Assembly: GCF_026210795.1 (NCBI RefSeq)
Contig: NC_089452.1
Location: forward strand, 1,736,001 to 1,800,000
Origin: Rhizophagus irregularis
Lineage: Eukaryota; Glomeromycota; Glomeromycetes; Glomerales; Glomeraceae
DNA: 64,000 nt
Direction: 5' to 3'
Part shown: piece after piece, positions 1 to 12,552 of the stretch
Layout: each line of letters starts with the position of its first letter
How positions within the stretch are numbered: the stretch's first letter is position 1
Notes under the pieces: model-generated
Database searches by the model: none
What the model was told of the DNA's origin: nothing
Seen by the model: only the letters and a program-made list of their open reading frames with translations
Translations under genes and position numbers: made by a program

Positions 1-281
1 GATTGATGCTTATCATTTATTTAAAGGTAATATTAATTTTAGATTTGTAAAACTGCACAGCAGCCCTTCTATTATTACAATGATTCACATCCCGGAACGG
101 GATTTTGCATATTCCGATCAGCGTTATTACAAATATGAAACTTTATGCATTTTTATGTTGCACAGCCCGTCACCAGCATGATTTTATCAATTACTGAATT
201 TTTTTTTTTTTTTTTTTTTGTTTAATCTTCTTCTTCTCCCTTATTCGTTACAAAAAAAAAAAAAATTTTTTTCTTATTAAA
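1..281. other. 5' flank of first F-box gene
   Basis: No gene is seen. The stretch carries two short similar phrases (GCACAGCAGCCC near 55 and GCACAGCCCG near 160), a run of T at about 200-219 and a run of A just before the ATG at 282. The homopolymer tracts next to the start resemble the other F-box gene upstream regions in this window and may belong to the promoter or 5' UTR. Confidence 0.4.
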
Positions 282-1712
282 ATGTTACGACTCAATAAAG
301 ATGTATTAATATTAATTCTTGAAGAATTAAAAGAAGATGGAAATTCACTTTATTCTTGTCTTTTGGTTAATAAAACTTTATGCGATATCGCCGTTCTAAT
401 TTTATGGAAGAATCCTTGGAAATACGTAAAAAAAGACCAACCATTATTTAATGTGATCGTTTCACATTTATCAGATAAATCAAAAATGGAATTATATAAT
501 AATGGAATTGATTTATTCACGAATTCATGTGAGAGACTTACGTATAATTATATTAGTTTTTGTAGAAATTTATGCTTAAACGGGTTAAGTCAAATAATTT
601 ATACTAGTCATATTGCTGAACCTTTTAAGCGTATGATTGTAAAAGATGAATTATTGAAATTATTTATTAATAATAACACAAAATTTACGAGTCTTTCATT
701 ACCGGATCAATTAGGAGATAAAATACATCGTATCACGGGCGCCGAACAATGTTTTTCAGAACTTGAATATCTTTATTGTAGTACTAATACAAGTCAGGAG
801 ATATTGGAAGGATTTTCTACGATAAGTAGGTCCATCAAAAAATTGGAATTCGATGTTTCACAGATACATTATAATGCTGGAATTATTAAATTAATTGAAT
901 CTCAGAGAAATTTAAATTATTTAAGTGGTAATCTAGGAAAAAAGGACGTTTCTTTTTGTAAGGTTTTGGAAGATACTTTAATTAAGCATGCAAATAATAT
1001 TCAATATTTAAAAATTAGTTGGGAACCCGTTACAAAAATTCTTTCATATCTTGGGAATTTAAAAAGTTTAGAAATTAATTCACGTCACATCACAAATTGG
1101 GATCATTTAGTGAACGCTTCTACACCAAATTTAAAAATTTTAAGAACTCAAAATATTCCGTCTAAAATTTTGGCAAATTTTATTAAAAATACAAAAGGTC
1201 ATCTTACGGAAATATCGATTCAATTTCCAATGTACGATAGAGAGGATAAATATCCTGGGGAGAATAATAATTCTTTAATTCGTTCTATTTATGAAAATTG
1301 TTTAAAACTTCAATATCTTAAATTATCAATTAATAATGATGATATTGCGGAATTTGAAAAATTATTTATTAATTGTCAACATTTAGATGGTTTGATTTTA
1401 AATAATTCTACAAGAGAAAATTTTAATTGGGTGGATTTATTTAATTCGTTAACGAGATCTGCGCCCGCTAGTTTATATAAATTCAAATTTATTTTTAATG
1501 GCGATATTCTTTTAAGTACTTTTAGTTCATTTTTCGATAATTGGAAGAGAAATCGAAAGGATAGTAAACCAATTTTATTAAAAATATTTTATAGAATGGA
1601 TTTCACTCAAAATCATAAAGTATTATTTAATGAATATAAAAATGAGGGAATAATTAAAACGTTTAGTTATGATCCTGCAGAATTTGGATTTGATGAATTT
1701 GAGTGGACTTAA
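282..1712 (+). CDS. F-box protein with LRR-like repeats (copy 1)
   Basis: Intronless frame of 476 residues. The N-terminus (about residues 3-47) is an F-box: LNKDVLILILEELKEDGNSL, then a Cys/Leu/Val-rich helix and ILWKNPWKY. The rest is built of irregular leucine-rich segments (for example LKILRTQNIP and LQYLKLSINN), as in fungal F-box/LRR-like adaptors. By family knowledge such proteins bind Skp1 through the F-box and present substrates to an SCF ubiquitin ligase; the substrate is unknown. The start is chosen because MLRLNKD aligns with the starts of the three paralogues at 28058, 40467 and 45083. The C-terminus has the family signature GIIKTF...FDEFEW. No frame damage is seen and the gene is probably functional. 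Confidence 0.85.
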   Translation: MLRLNKDVLILILEELKEDGNSLYSCLLVNKTLCDIAVLILWKNPWKYVKKDQPLFNVIVSHLSDKSKMELYNNGIDLFTNSCERLTYNYISFCRNLCLNGLSQIIYTSHIAEPFKRMIVKDELLKLFINNNTKFTSLSLPDQLGDKIHRITGAEQCFSELEYLYCSTNTSQEILEGFSTISRSIKKLEFDVSQIHYNAGIIKLIESQRNLNYLSGNLGKKDVSFCKVLEDTLIKHANNIQYLKISWEPVTKILSYLGNLKSLEINSRHITNWDHLVNASTPNLKILRTQNIPSKILANFIKNTKGHLTEISIQFPMYDREDKYPGENNNSLIRSIYENCLKLQYLKLSINNDDIAEFEKLFINCQHLDGLILNNSTRENFNWVDLFNSLTRSAPASLYKFKFIFNGDILLSTFSSFFDNWKRNRKDSKPILLKIFYRMDFTQNHKVLFNEYKNEGIIKTFSYDPAEFGFDEFEWT

Positions 1713-3466
1713 GATATGTTGTATGATATGTGTATTTTATTATTATGTATTTATTATATCCTTTTTATACTATTTTATATATATATATAAATATATATTA
1801 TATATATGGGGGTGTATATATATATATTTTTTAATAACATTTTCAAAAATATGTATTTTTTTTTCTTATTTTTTTTTTCAGCGCCTTAATTGTAGCTGAT
1901 ATTAAGCAAATATTAAGATATTAAGCGAATTTTTAAGTTAGAATCTATATTAATTAGATAATAAATTTCTTTTTTTTTCTTTATTCGTAAAAAAATATAG
2001 AGTTGTTTTAATAAAATTTTATTCTTTTTTAACAATAATTATGAATAAACATTTCTTGATAATTTTTTAACATAGAGATGAATTGTTTTTATCTTAATTT
2101 ATTTTGCCTTAGATTATTAACAAATTATTTTATTAATTCCAGATTATTTTTAATTTCTTTAATACCGTATCATCGGTTTTTTATTTCTCAAATTAAAAAT
2201 TTTTGAAATAAAAAGTAAAAAAATATAAAATTATGAATAATAAAAATATATAAATTATAGGAATAAAAAGGATATTAAATTTGAATTTATTATGATGTGA
2301 ATTTTTTTATTTTTTAAAAAGATAATTTATAATTTGTAGCGTTCTTGATGCTACGATTGCTCGCTTTTTAGGTTAACCTACATCTATTTCTTTTGAGTAT
2401 CACGTAGTAGAGGTGGTGCCTTGTTCATGTTAAAATAATTAATAGTAGATAACTATACTCCATAGACAATAATCATTCTAAGATTAATAAATATTCTTAG
2501 ATAAAATACGCTGCGCCTCCCTATTAATATAATAAAAAATGTCATTAGCCCCACCGCACTATTATATATTTCTTGTTCCTCGCTAATTTTTTATTCTACC
2601 TATCGTACCTTTTTTTTTACTTTATCTTTCCGTCTTATTTTTTATTTTTTTTTATCTTATGCTTCTTTCTCTATTTTCATTTTATTTATAAATAAATGAC
2701 GCGTCAAGTAAACTAAAGGCATTTATAAAATCAGGAATACTATTACTGTTTCGGGCATTCAAATTTGGATATTATAAAATGGCAAGCATTATGAAAAAAA
2801 TGGAGAATATTTCCAAGCGGATCAAAGTACTTGGAAAAATATATAAAAAATATTTTTCTTATTTTTCTGCAATATTATAAAAAATTTGACAGCGTACCTT
2901 GAGGCATTGAAGACAGAATTAATTAATAAATTTATATATTATAAAATCAATGAATAACGATAATGACAAGATTTTTACTTTGAAAAGTAGCCGAATAATT
3001 TTGATAATGCCACACCAATCCATTATCGTTTATATTGTTTAATATAACAAGATTAAAATTTACCGGGGAGGAATTTAACAAAAAAGGCGGCCAGAATTAT
3101 TGTTAATTTTGGCCAGAATTAAGCGTTACAATTTATTAATTGAACACTTAAAAAATTATGGCCTAATTAGGAAATTTCTAATTTTAACCTAAATTATATG
3201 TTGAAAATTCTAAAAATTAAAAAAAAAGTGGGAGAGGGTTATGTTAAACAAGTATTAGATTTGATATACTTTACTATACAAATATTTTTTTTTTTTTTAA
3301 TTGATAAACGTATATTTTATTTCTGTAAATGTAGAACAAGTTACATGATAAATACAAAAAAATACATTGAAAATTAGCTGAAAATTAATTCTACTAAATT
3401 TCTCCATACCAAAATCTTCATATAATAAAACGACTAATGTAACTGATAAAATAAATTTAATGTATC
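1713..3466. other. AT-rich intergenic region
   Basis: No gene is supported. It contains (TA)n runs near 1770-1830, T-rich tracts, and two GGCCAGAATTA words at 3089 and 3111 that also occur in MITEs elsewhere in the window. The small open frame overlapping the F-box 3' end (1669-1899) is low-complexity Tyr/Ile and is not credible. Confidence 0.4.
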
Positions 3467-4025
3467 CTAAGTATTTACTAAATTACTAATTACTTTACTA
3501 CCCCATGATTTTCTATCGCGAATCCCTAATCTAAATACGTCATCCTTTTTATTTTCTTCTAAATTTATTTTTCTAATATTTTTTATCTTTTTTTCTTGTT
3601 TTTTTATTTTCTGATTTTTCTTCTCCTTCTGCCTTCTCCATCCATCATCTACCCTTTTCTTTTTTCTCTTGAGATCCTTTAAAATTCCTAATTGCCGTTC
3701 TGATTCGATCTTTCCACACACCTTCTATTCCATATCTGCATCTAAATCTTCTTCAAATAAACATCAAATATATCTTTAAGCACTTTGCATTGCCCTCTAA
3801 TTTTACATGTACGCCACCATTTCTCGTTAATTAGACCTCGTGTAATTTCTCTAATAAGGTTCTCTGGACCCATAATCATTAATTATGTAGCAGCCACTTC
3901 CCATAAATCTTCTTTCCATTGGTTCTTTTGATCCTTGTCAATTAATATCTACATATTGGCTAAGCACTTCATCAAGACTGGCCTTGAATATTTCACTTTC
4001 TGTATCACCTGTGCCATTTTTGTTA
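3467..4025 (-). pseudogene. decayed lysine-rich ORF, unknown
   Basis: An 84-codon open frame (3467-3721) encodes MCGKIESERQLGILKDLKRK followed by a Lys/Glu-rich segment and RDRKSWGSKVI. Upstream on the same strand, to about 4025, further broken coding-like phrases occur in changing frames, such as MERRFMGSGCYIINDYG and FKASLDEVLSQYVDI, separated by stops. This looks like the remains of one larger coding region, possibly of mobile-element origin. I do not recognise the family. Composition alone could mimic part of it. Confidence 0.3.
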
Positions 4026-4741
4026 CAAATCCACACTTAAATATGTTGTTACGTTATGCATAATATTAAATATACAGTAAATTACATCAGAACATTTTTT
4101 GAAATAATTCAAGATTGGCAGTAATTTTATGAAATTGTTCCATATTTTGATAAAGAATTAATTGTTTTCTTTCTGTATTCGAAATATTATAATCTTTCAA
4201 ATGTAATAATTAAAAAAAAAAGTGCTCATCGTACATTGTATCTTTTTTATTAACTTTTATAAAAAAACTAGTCCTGAAGGAAAATAGAAAGTAAAGTGAA
4301 AAAAATTATTTCGCTTTTTCAGATAATTGTCCGAAGCGTAGCGTAGGACTATACTGTTTGAACTCGATATCATGCAATGTCCGTCTGTCACGCCGCGTAT
4401 ATAACCAATGAAATTTTAGGATCAGTGTAACAGATAAACGCGTAAATAATTTATTAATTATAAAATAGTTTAAATAGTTTAATATATAGTATAATGGTAC
4501 TATATATAATAAATTTTTTAAACTAATGTTTTTATGGTTTTTATGTAGAAAAAACTATTATAAATAAAAATTTGAAAATTAATATCTCTTTTGCTAATAA
4601 ACCGTTGCTTTTAAAGTGTCAGTCTATAAATTGTACATTCAAAAAAAAATTAATAAATAATCCATAAAAAATAATTAAACAATTCGATAAATAGAAAAAG
4701 CAAATGAACAGATAACAAACCTGTCAACACTTCGTAAATGT
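4026..4741. other. AT-rich intergenic region
   Basis: Nothing with coding character is seen. A slightly more GC-rich patch (about 4325-4440) could be an old repeat fragment, but I see no terminal repeats around it. Confidence 0.35.
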
Positions 4742-5395
4742 AAATCCAGAGAAAATGAAACTGTTGAACATCATGAAATACGCCATTCAAAAAATCGAGA
4801 AAATAAACAAATGAAAAGGTCACCAGAAACACCAGATCAGCGTGACGCGTGGCTGAGCAGAGAACGTAAATGAAAGAGTAGTAAAAGAACGAGAGGTGTT
4901 TTAGAAAATAATAATGACCACATCAATAGACAGAATGAAAACCAGAATCGGGATGCCGTCAACCAGCAGCTTTCTGAAACTGATCGAGAACTTCTGTATA
5001 AGTTTCAAACAGAGATGAATAAACTTAAACATACTTTTTGCTTTAAATGTAATGAACGATTTCCATCCGTTGAACTTATAAAAGGAGAATATTGTCGACG
5101 CTGCCATAGTGATAACAGGAAGGTGAACAATACAGGGAACAATACATTGAAAAAGTTTTCTGCAGATAATAATATGGACCTGGGCGAAGTTCCAGAGGAA
5201 TTAAAAGGATTAACAGAAATAGAAGAAATGTTAATTGCCCAGATATTTCCCATTGCTTTGGTATATTGCCTTCACAAGATGTATTAGAGTTTGCAACGCA
5301 CCTCCCTCGAAATCCATCATTGCTTGATATTCTTGTCATACGGCGTCAGTCTTCAAATGGTTTGGCATTCAAAAATTTTCAACTATACATTTTTT
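4742..5395 (+). pseudogene. Helitron helicase N-terminal fragment
   Basis: One frame from about 4742 to 5263 reads an Arg/Glu-rich N-terminal tail (ENKQMKRSPETPDQRDAWLS), a stop at about 4870, then a zinc-binding pair CFKCNERFPSVE...YCRRCHSD and the block LTEIEEMLIAQIFPI. A neighbouring frame continues with LPSQDVLEFATHLPRNP and DILVIRRQSSNGLAF. This order (Cys pair, TxxEEMLIA, then PQDV..FATxLPR) is the N-terminal region of Helitron Rep/helicase proteins, which drive rolling-circle transposition. The segment that normally joins the last two blocks is missing, so the copy carries a stop, a deletion/frameshift and no Rep or helicase core. It is dead. Family assignment is from recall of the motif pattern. 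Confidence 0.72.
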
Positions 5396-7244
5396 AACTT
5401 CAGTGATACATTTAACTATACATTTTTTAGTGAAGCATTTTTTTAGTGATACATTTTTTAGTGATATTTTTTTAGATGGTCATGTGAAGAATATAATGCT
5501 TCGGACACTCCAACAGTTCCTGTTACCTAGTAAATATTTATTTTTTTTTTTGTAAAATTGATGAAAATGAGAAATGAAATATGAATAGTATGAACCCTAA
5601 TTACCTTATGGACTGTTTCCTGACAGTCGACCGGCCGTCTGATCACGTGACTCTATCTGGAAAATGTCGAAACATTTTCAAGTTTCTCTACTAGCTGGAT
5701 TTCCTCTTGTTGGCCTTCCATACCTTCAATACCTTAAAATAGTACCAAGTAGTATTAGAGTTTAATAATCGAAAAATCTGGTGGGAAATTTTAGAAGTTA
5801 TCTATTGAATCTCAAGATTGGTCGTTTTACAGCACACATGTTTATTATTTAATAATTTTACAAGTACCCTAAATATACATAATATTTTTGAAATCACTCA
5901 GATTTTTTAATAAATATATTACCTACTAATTTAAAAAGCTAATTTAACATTTGTCCTCGTGTCCTCATTATTGTTTGAAAAAAGCTTCCATAATTTTGTT
6001 GTCTATATAATTGTTTAATATCAAATTATAATTCATGTAGTATTTTAATATAAATTATTTTTAAATATAATATCATACAAAACATACTTATCAGTACAGC
6101 CTTTTCCATTTCAGTTGACAAGCTTCTACTGAAACAATGTTAACTATACTTTAACTATTTAAATAGTTTATATACATTTAGAAGCTTTTTTTACTTTATT
6201 CATGACTATTATACTATAGGAACCAGAACAAAAAAGTTGCCTAAAATATTACCGATGCATTTCTAAATGAAGTATGAATATAAATTATATCCTACAGCCA
6301 AATAGGATCATGCTTTTTTCATCATGCTGATATTTTATTAAGCTATAAATGAACTACGGTAAAAGGACGTGTTGGTCGTGTCGCATTAATATTTATAAGA
6401 ATGATCATCGGCGGCTGAAGGGTAATATTTTTATGAATTTTTTGTTCCTGTGAAAGAAATTTTATTCGAATATTTCTGTCTATCTTCATATAATTAATTT
6501 TCATGATTCGAGATAATGAACAAAAAATACAAAAAATAAATCTGTGAATTAATTTTTCTTGATGATAGGATGGATCATTATTCAGATACATTCTACAGTA
6601 AAAGCATCTTCCAACAAAGATTTGGTCTCTTGTGACAATGTTGATATTCAGTATGGTCACTTGGTTAATTTGCCATGGTCAAATTCTAGCATAGGTTATT
6701 AAATTTGGCTCAAAATCCATAACAAAATTTAGTCTTTTTCAGAACATGGATCGTTCGGAAATACTTACAAAATTTTTTGATGTAAACTTAAAACTTACGT
6801 AAATTTGTGTAAATTTACGTGAGATAACAAAGCTACGAATTCTTGCATCTAAAGATAATTTTCGGATGTACTTGATGTTATGATGAATGAAGTCATTAAT
6901 TTTAAATAAGTTCATATGATAATATAATTATTTAATAATTTTGATCTTTATATATCAGAACAAAATTTAATAATTTATTAAATATCGTAACAATTATTTC
7001 GTTATTCTATAACTACAGTATATATAAATAAAGTAAAAAATTAAAAAATATAATTAATGAAAATAAAAAGCCTAAATAACAAATTTCAACGATAATAAAT
7101 AATGAAATATATTTATAATATTTACTATTGTTAAATAAACTAGGATTCACTTGTTAACTACATAACAGTTAGTATTTAAAACTTAAAAACATATATAAAG
7201 TAAAATTATAATTATATATATATATAATATCTGCTCTTGTTTTT
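5396..7244. other. intergenic, short direct repeats
   Basis: At 5380-5475 the phrase ACATTTTTTAGTGA recurs in several imperfect copies. The remainder is AT-rich with no terminal repeats or convincing frame. A minus-strand frame at 6343-6660 has two CxxC pairs (CFYC, CIFC) but no recognisable fold and is left unannotated. Confidence 0.35.
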
Positions 7245-8040
7245 GTGCTCCTTCATTCTCTTTTTTCATTCTTTAGCTTCGTTTTACCTTTTTTTTTCTT
7301 TTTTTTTCTCTTAGGTCCCAGCTCTTCGGCATTTTGGCTCTTCAATTTTCGGCTCTTCGGTTCTAAGGTGCATCTTTTTTTCATCTTTTTTTCTCTTGCC
7401 TCTTTTTTTCCGTTCTTTCTGACTATTCTTTCCTCTCAGACATGACACACTTCAATAACAGATGGTTCAAATTCAAGTACATAAGGGTAACGGGGAGCTA
7501 TAATGTAAAAAATTTCCAACTCATTTAACACATCTCAAAAAAAGTAAGAAAAGCAAAAATTATATAATTTACCAAGGGGTTTAATTTTTGTTTTTATGTT
7601 TGTTCAATAGGTTCCAGCTCTTCAGCCTTGATATTTTGGTTCCAAGGTTCCAAGGTTCCAAGGTTCTAAGGTTCTAAGGTTCTAAGGTTCTAAGGTACTT
7701 TTTTTCATTTTTTTCTCTTTTTGTCTTTTTTTTCGTTCGTTCTATTGTTATAACTTCTCTTTCCTCTTAGATCCCAGCTCTTCGGCATTTTGGCTCTTCG
7801 GTTCTAAAGTACGTTTTTCATTTTTTTCTCTTTGTCTTTTTTTTCGTTTGTTCTATCATTCTATCTCTTCTTTCCTCTTAGGTCCCGGCTCTTTGGCAAC
7901 TTCAGCACTTTAACATTTTGGTTCCGTTCTTTTTTTAGTTTCTTCTCTCTTTTTGTTCTTTAACTTTGTGCTAACTTCACTTCATCTTAGATACTGGTTC
8001 TTCGGCAATTTCAGCGCTTTGGCATTTCGGTTCCATATAG
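7245..8040 (+). repeat. tandem array of an exon-like module
   Basis: Five imperfect modules begin at about 7315, 7611, 7771, 7882 and 7991. Each follows a long pyrimidine tract ending in TTAG or ATAG and opens with a variant of GTCCCAGCTCTTCGGC. The first three end in TCTAAGGT(G/A)C or TCTAAAGTAC and run into a new pyrimidine tract. The layout mimics repeated acceptor-miniexon-donor units. No long frame spans it, so it is annotated as a repeat. Spacing is irregular (about 296, 160, 111 and 109 bp). Confidence 0.6.
7638..7696 (+). repeat. 9-bp microsatellite, AAGGTTCTA type
   Basis: About six copies of AAGGTTC(C/T)A lie head to tail inside the second module of the array. The first copies carry C at the variable position and the later ones T. 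This looks like local expansion of the end of the module. Confidence 0.8.
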
Positions 8041-10859
8041 GTGACCCTTTATATTATAATAAAATCTATCGCAACTTTGATGCTTTTTTTTAAAATAGGC
8101 GGTTAATTAATGAATTTCTATATTACCATGAATTAATTAATGAATCTTATATTACCATGAGAACTAACCGAACGGTTAATAAAAATGAATTCAACTATTT
8201 CGATAAAAAAAATACGTACATACAAAAAAAGATCAGCGGCACGTCTTCTTCACATAATTCACCTTGATGTACTCGCTGCAATAATTCCTCATGCATTTGT
8301 TGTGCATTCATTTTTTGGCGCGGATTTGCCGTTCCTGTATGAAACATTATTTCTAATAATCGTTTGACTTCTGCGGTCATTCTTTTTGCTGGCTCACGCG
8401 ACTTAGTTTTCTCATTTTCTTTTAAAGCCCAACCCGAGAAAAAAAACCTATGACTATAAAATCAAATTTCAATAAAAATTTCCATAATTATCAATACACA
8501 ACAACATGATAATACCTTTGTGAGCTATATTGAACAGGTTCATGATTAACGCCTCCTTGGTTATTCATATCAACTATCGTTGTATCCTGACAATATTATT
8601 GATATTAGGACAGAATAGGCAATTATATCACTATTATATGGGATATTTATACATACTAAAGAATGGTGCAAATTAGTAGATAAGGTTAGTATTTTACAAC
8701 CAAAAATAATATCATTTTACCGGGTTTATCTACAATTGGCATAGTCCATAGTTTACTTGGTTCTGTATGTTGAGTATAACTTGGATCTGGCCTTTGAAAT
8801 TTTCGTTTTTTCATAACTTTCTCTATTTTATCAGGTGAATATTCCTTCCAGTTACCAATCACTGGTAGAGCACGAGCATATAAATATATCCATTTTTTTC
8901 GTCCTCTTGGGGCCAAGTCCACTCTTGAAAATTTGAAATTCCCGTTATGGTGCCTAATTTTTCTTTATCTGATTTTAAAATTATACATTATAAACACTAT
9001 TTACTAAACAATAAATGTATCAAATATAGGTAATAAACCCCATACCTGTATTTCGATCTGGATTCAAATTTGCCACATGTGTGCCTGCAATATCCCGAAT
9101 AGCATTCTCAATATCTTCTCCATTCTCCACCTCAAATCCCAGTTTAATATACCGTTTTATTGCTTGTGCAATCTGTACGTTTATTTATTTAGTAACAAAT
9201 TTTATTTGTAAAAACTAATAATGCATGTATTAATCACTCACTTGGGCGTGATGGGAATCAATTGCCGTTTTGGCCTCCACTGCCTCCAAAAAGAGCCATC
9301 GTCGTGGAATAACATCATACCATTCTTTCAAGTGACCTATAATAAGCATCAATTCTGTACAATGATAATGCATTCCATTATCAGACAAAATTGATATCCA
9401 TTTAGGTTTTGGTTCAAGATTTTCAAGATGTATAGAGGAGGCAGTGAACCACGCATCCTGATGCGTATCATCTGACCAATGATCAAACACCTGGATATTT
9501 AGACAATTCTTTTCTATATCCTTCGTGTATACTTAGGCTCCAACCCCGTTTACCGAAAAAATCCTTTTTTGTTTCTCTTGAACTTGTAGGTAAAATTTTC
9601 ATTTTATAATCTACTATTAATACTGCACCATCAGCATCAAGTTCTTCGAGATTGGTTCTTACATAAATATTAAGGTAAGTTTTACACGCATGATGACCCA
9701 TCCATGAAATAAGTTTTTCTTGATAATTAACAAGTGTATCATTAAATTCAGGACCTAATTGTTCTTTTAATTGTTCAAAAAAACTAAACAAATTTTCGCA
9801 ATTACTACAAGTATTGGGATGATCAATATTACAGTCTCCAAATGCATGTCGAATACAATGACTGATGCATGTATCATGTAGAGCCATGCCATCTGTTGTA
9901 ATAGTAAGTGATTTGCAATATTGATGATGGATGTAATGCCGTAAATTTTGTGATTTTTCCAGTAAATGCTTCTGTAATAAAGATTAATTATTAGGATTTT
10001 TTTGAAAATCAATTTTTATTATTTATTTTACATCAATTTTACTTACTCGCGTTGATTCATCAGTTATGTGTGCTGCAATTAGTGTATTAATGTCACTAAA
10101 CACTAGGTATCCATTTTCATTACATGTTGAACATAATCCACCAAGATTTTCTTGATATACAAAATGACCACCTTTTAGTTTTGTCATGAAAGAAGTTCTT
10201 CGCATGCCATTAGGATATTGTTCTGAAAATCGTTCCCATAGAGCCCTTTTTGTGATCTTGCAAATATAAAACTGGTTGCCCAGTAGAGGTATTTGTCTTA
10301 TATGAACTCATATTTACAATTTTTTTATTCGTAAAAAATTGTTCAAACTGATCTAATATTTCTGATGTAAATCTTTTTTGGTGAATAATAGGCTTTATTA
10401 ATACCGGAGCTCCATATCCATTAATACGTCCATGCTTGCGTGCTTCTGAAATTGTATGTCTTCCAACCTACATTGTGAAAATGAATTAGGTTTGAAATTT
10501 TTTTACATCATTTATAATAGTCAAAATTAGTACTTACGCCTAAATTGTTTTGTAATTCATCATAAGTGAAATCTTCTGCAATTATAGACAATATTTGATG
10601 ATTTCCATCATATGTTCTCTTATTATTTGATAGAGCTCGCTCAAAACAAGTCCAAAAAGTACGAGTCGCATTAGGCATATGAATTGGAATGGAGGTAAGT
10701 AATCCTATTTTGAATAAATCTGCTAAGGTTTCTCATTCGGTAGTTGGATCAGGTGATTTAGTCCACATTTCAATCTGATATATTTATGTTGAATTAGTTA
10801 TTTATATAGAAATACGAAAAACATGACACGAGTTCACCTCCGATCCATCATGTGACCAT

Positions 10860-11277
10860 TAGAGGTTGGAACCGGTCCAAAAAGTCTTAACCGGTTAATT
10901 AACCGGTTAAAACTCCATCCTAGTCAGAATTAAAATTCGGCCAGGATTAGCATCAAATATATTTTTAATCCCGGCCAAAATTAGGCCAGACCAAAACTCT
11001 AACTATCGAAACGAAACTCTAGCTGAAAGACGAAATTCAGGCCAAAATTGTCTGGCCGGCACTATGAATTTCCGCCCGCATTATGAATTTTATATAACAC
11101 AAAAAATTCCTTACCTGGTGGCTAAACTTTTATCTGAAGTCCCGTGATTTATAATTCTGGCCGGCACTGTAAATTTGGCCAGAATTACGCATTTTAACCG
11201 GTTAACAAATGTTTTAACCGGTTAACCGTTTTAACCGGTTAATTAACTGGTTAAGCTTAACCGGTTCCAACCTCTAG
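10860..11277. mobile_element. hAT-type MITE, TAGAGGTTGGAACC ends (copy 1)
   Basis: 418 bp bounded by TAGAGGTTGGAACCG and its reverse complement. The flanks are GTGACCAT (10852-10859) and GTGACCAC (11278-11285), an 8-bp target duplication with one mismatch, as expected for hAT-type elements. Several TTAACCGGTTAA words lie just inside both ends. The interior carries GGCCAGAATTA-type phrases and no coding frame. It is non-autonomous and inserted into the transposase pseudogene at its WSHD codons. Confidence 0.85.
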
Positions 11278-11706
11278 TGACCACAGAGTTATATTAGTAC
11301 ATCCAGATGCATGCAGCATTGATTTCCATGCTCTGAATTCACGCTCATCAAACTTGTAATTGTGTGGTATAGTGGCTTTAAATTAGATTTCAAATCAATT
11401 ATTGTAACATTAGATTCCGCCCAACTAATAAAAAATTGGTGCCGGTTGATATTTGCCAATGTTCTTCTTTTCAAGTGATAATAATCAAAAAGGATTTGCA
11501 TAATAGATTGATCTTGCCAATCTTGAAGCTTGCAAGTAGGAACTCAGTGCTTTTTTATGAGTTGTTGAATTATTGAATTATCTAACCCAAAAAGTTGAGT
11601 TCTATTGTAATTTTGAATTAGCCCAGTTTTTCGCCAAACATCATCTGGACTGGCGCCTATAACCCTTTTTTTTAATTGAGAATCCTGGTAAATTTCCACA
11701 ATACAG

Positions 11707-12552
11707 CAGTGTTTGTCAAATGACTTGAAATGAACAAATGACTCAAATGACAAGTCATTTGTCATTTGTCATTTGCAACTCAAATGACCTGTCATTTAAG
11801 TCATTTGAAAAATATTAAATATTCTGAGAATTCTTATTAATTATTTTATTTATTTTAATTAAGAAAACAAAAATATTAAAACAAAATTGGTTTAATATAT
11901 ATAATCAAAAAAGTTTCAATAGTAGTAAAGATTTTTTGATCACGTGATTTGTCATTATTTTTACAGGTTATTATTTGTTAATAATATTATTATAGACAGG
12001 ATTATTTCACTTATAATTATTTCACTAATGATCATTTTATCCATACAGATAAAAGTTAATTAATTATGCAATAAAATATTTAATTGTAACACATGTAGTG
12101 GATCCCATATATATAATTGTTGTCTTTATTTAATCATAAGATGGCCATAACATTTATTTATGCATATAATTATATAATAAAATTATATATAATAAATAAC
12201 ATATCAGATATTATTATCACTTTAATAATTATGGTTGTATTATTTATTATTTTCAGATTACAGTAAAAAATAAATAATTTTGTGAAATTGATTCTGTTTG
12301 TGATTATTTCGATTACGTCCTTCCTTTTTTATACATCACGTGATTATAAATTGTCCAATAATCTTTAAATATTTTAATGACAAATGACCAAATGACAAAG
12401 GACGCAAATGACATTCAAATGATACCCAATCATTTGGCATTTGTCATTTCACGAATAATTCAAATGCCAAATGCCAAATGATGGGGTGTCATTTGACCAA
12501 ATGACTCCTAATCCGAAAAATGGTCAAATGACCAGGTCATTTCCAAACACTG
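11707..12552. mobile_element. hAT-type MITE, CAGTGTTTG ends (copy 1)
   Basis: 846 bp starting CAGTGTTTGTCAAATGAC and ending in the inverted CAAACACTG. It is flanked by a perfect 8-bp duplication CAATACAG (11699-11706 and 12553-12560). The CAGTG start and 8-bp duplication are typical of hAT superfamily elements. Arrays of CAAATGAC and its complement GTCATTTG fill both subterminal regions. There is no coding frame, so it would need transposase from elsewhere. A second copy in the opposite orientation is at 32054-32890. Confidence 0.92.

Noticed and set aside
5005-5339. Minus-strand frames over the Helitron fragment
   Set aside because: The plus strand carries the recognisable CxxC and EEMLIA blocks; the minus frames have no family features.
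7245-7445. 66-codon Phe/Ser-rich frame
   Set aside because: Low-complexity translation of pyrimidine tracts in the tandem module array.
8185-8367. Plus-strand 60-codon frame
   Set aside because: It is the antisense shadow of the conserved C-terminal module of the minus-strand transposase pseudogene.
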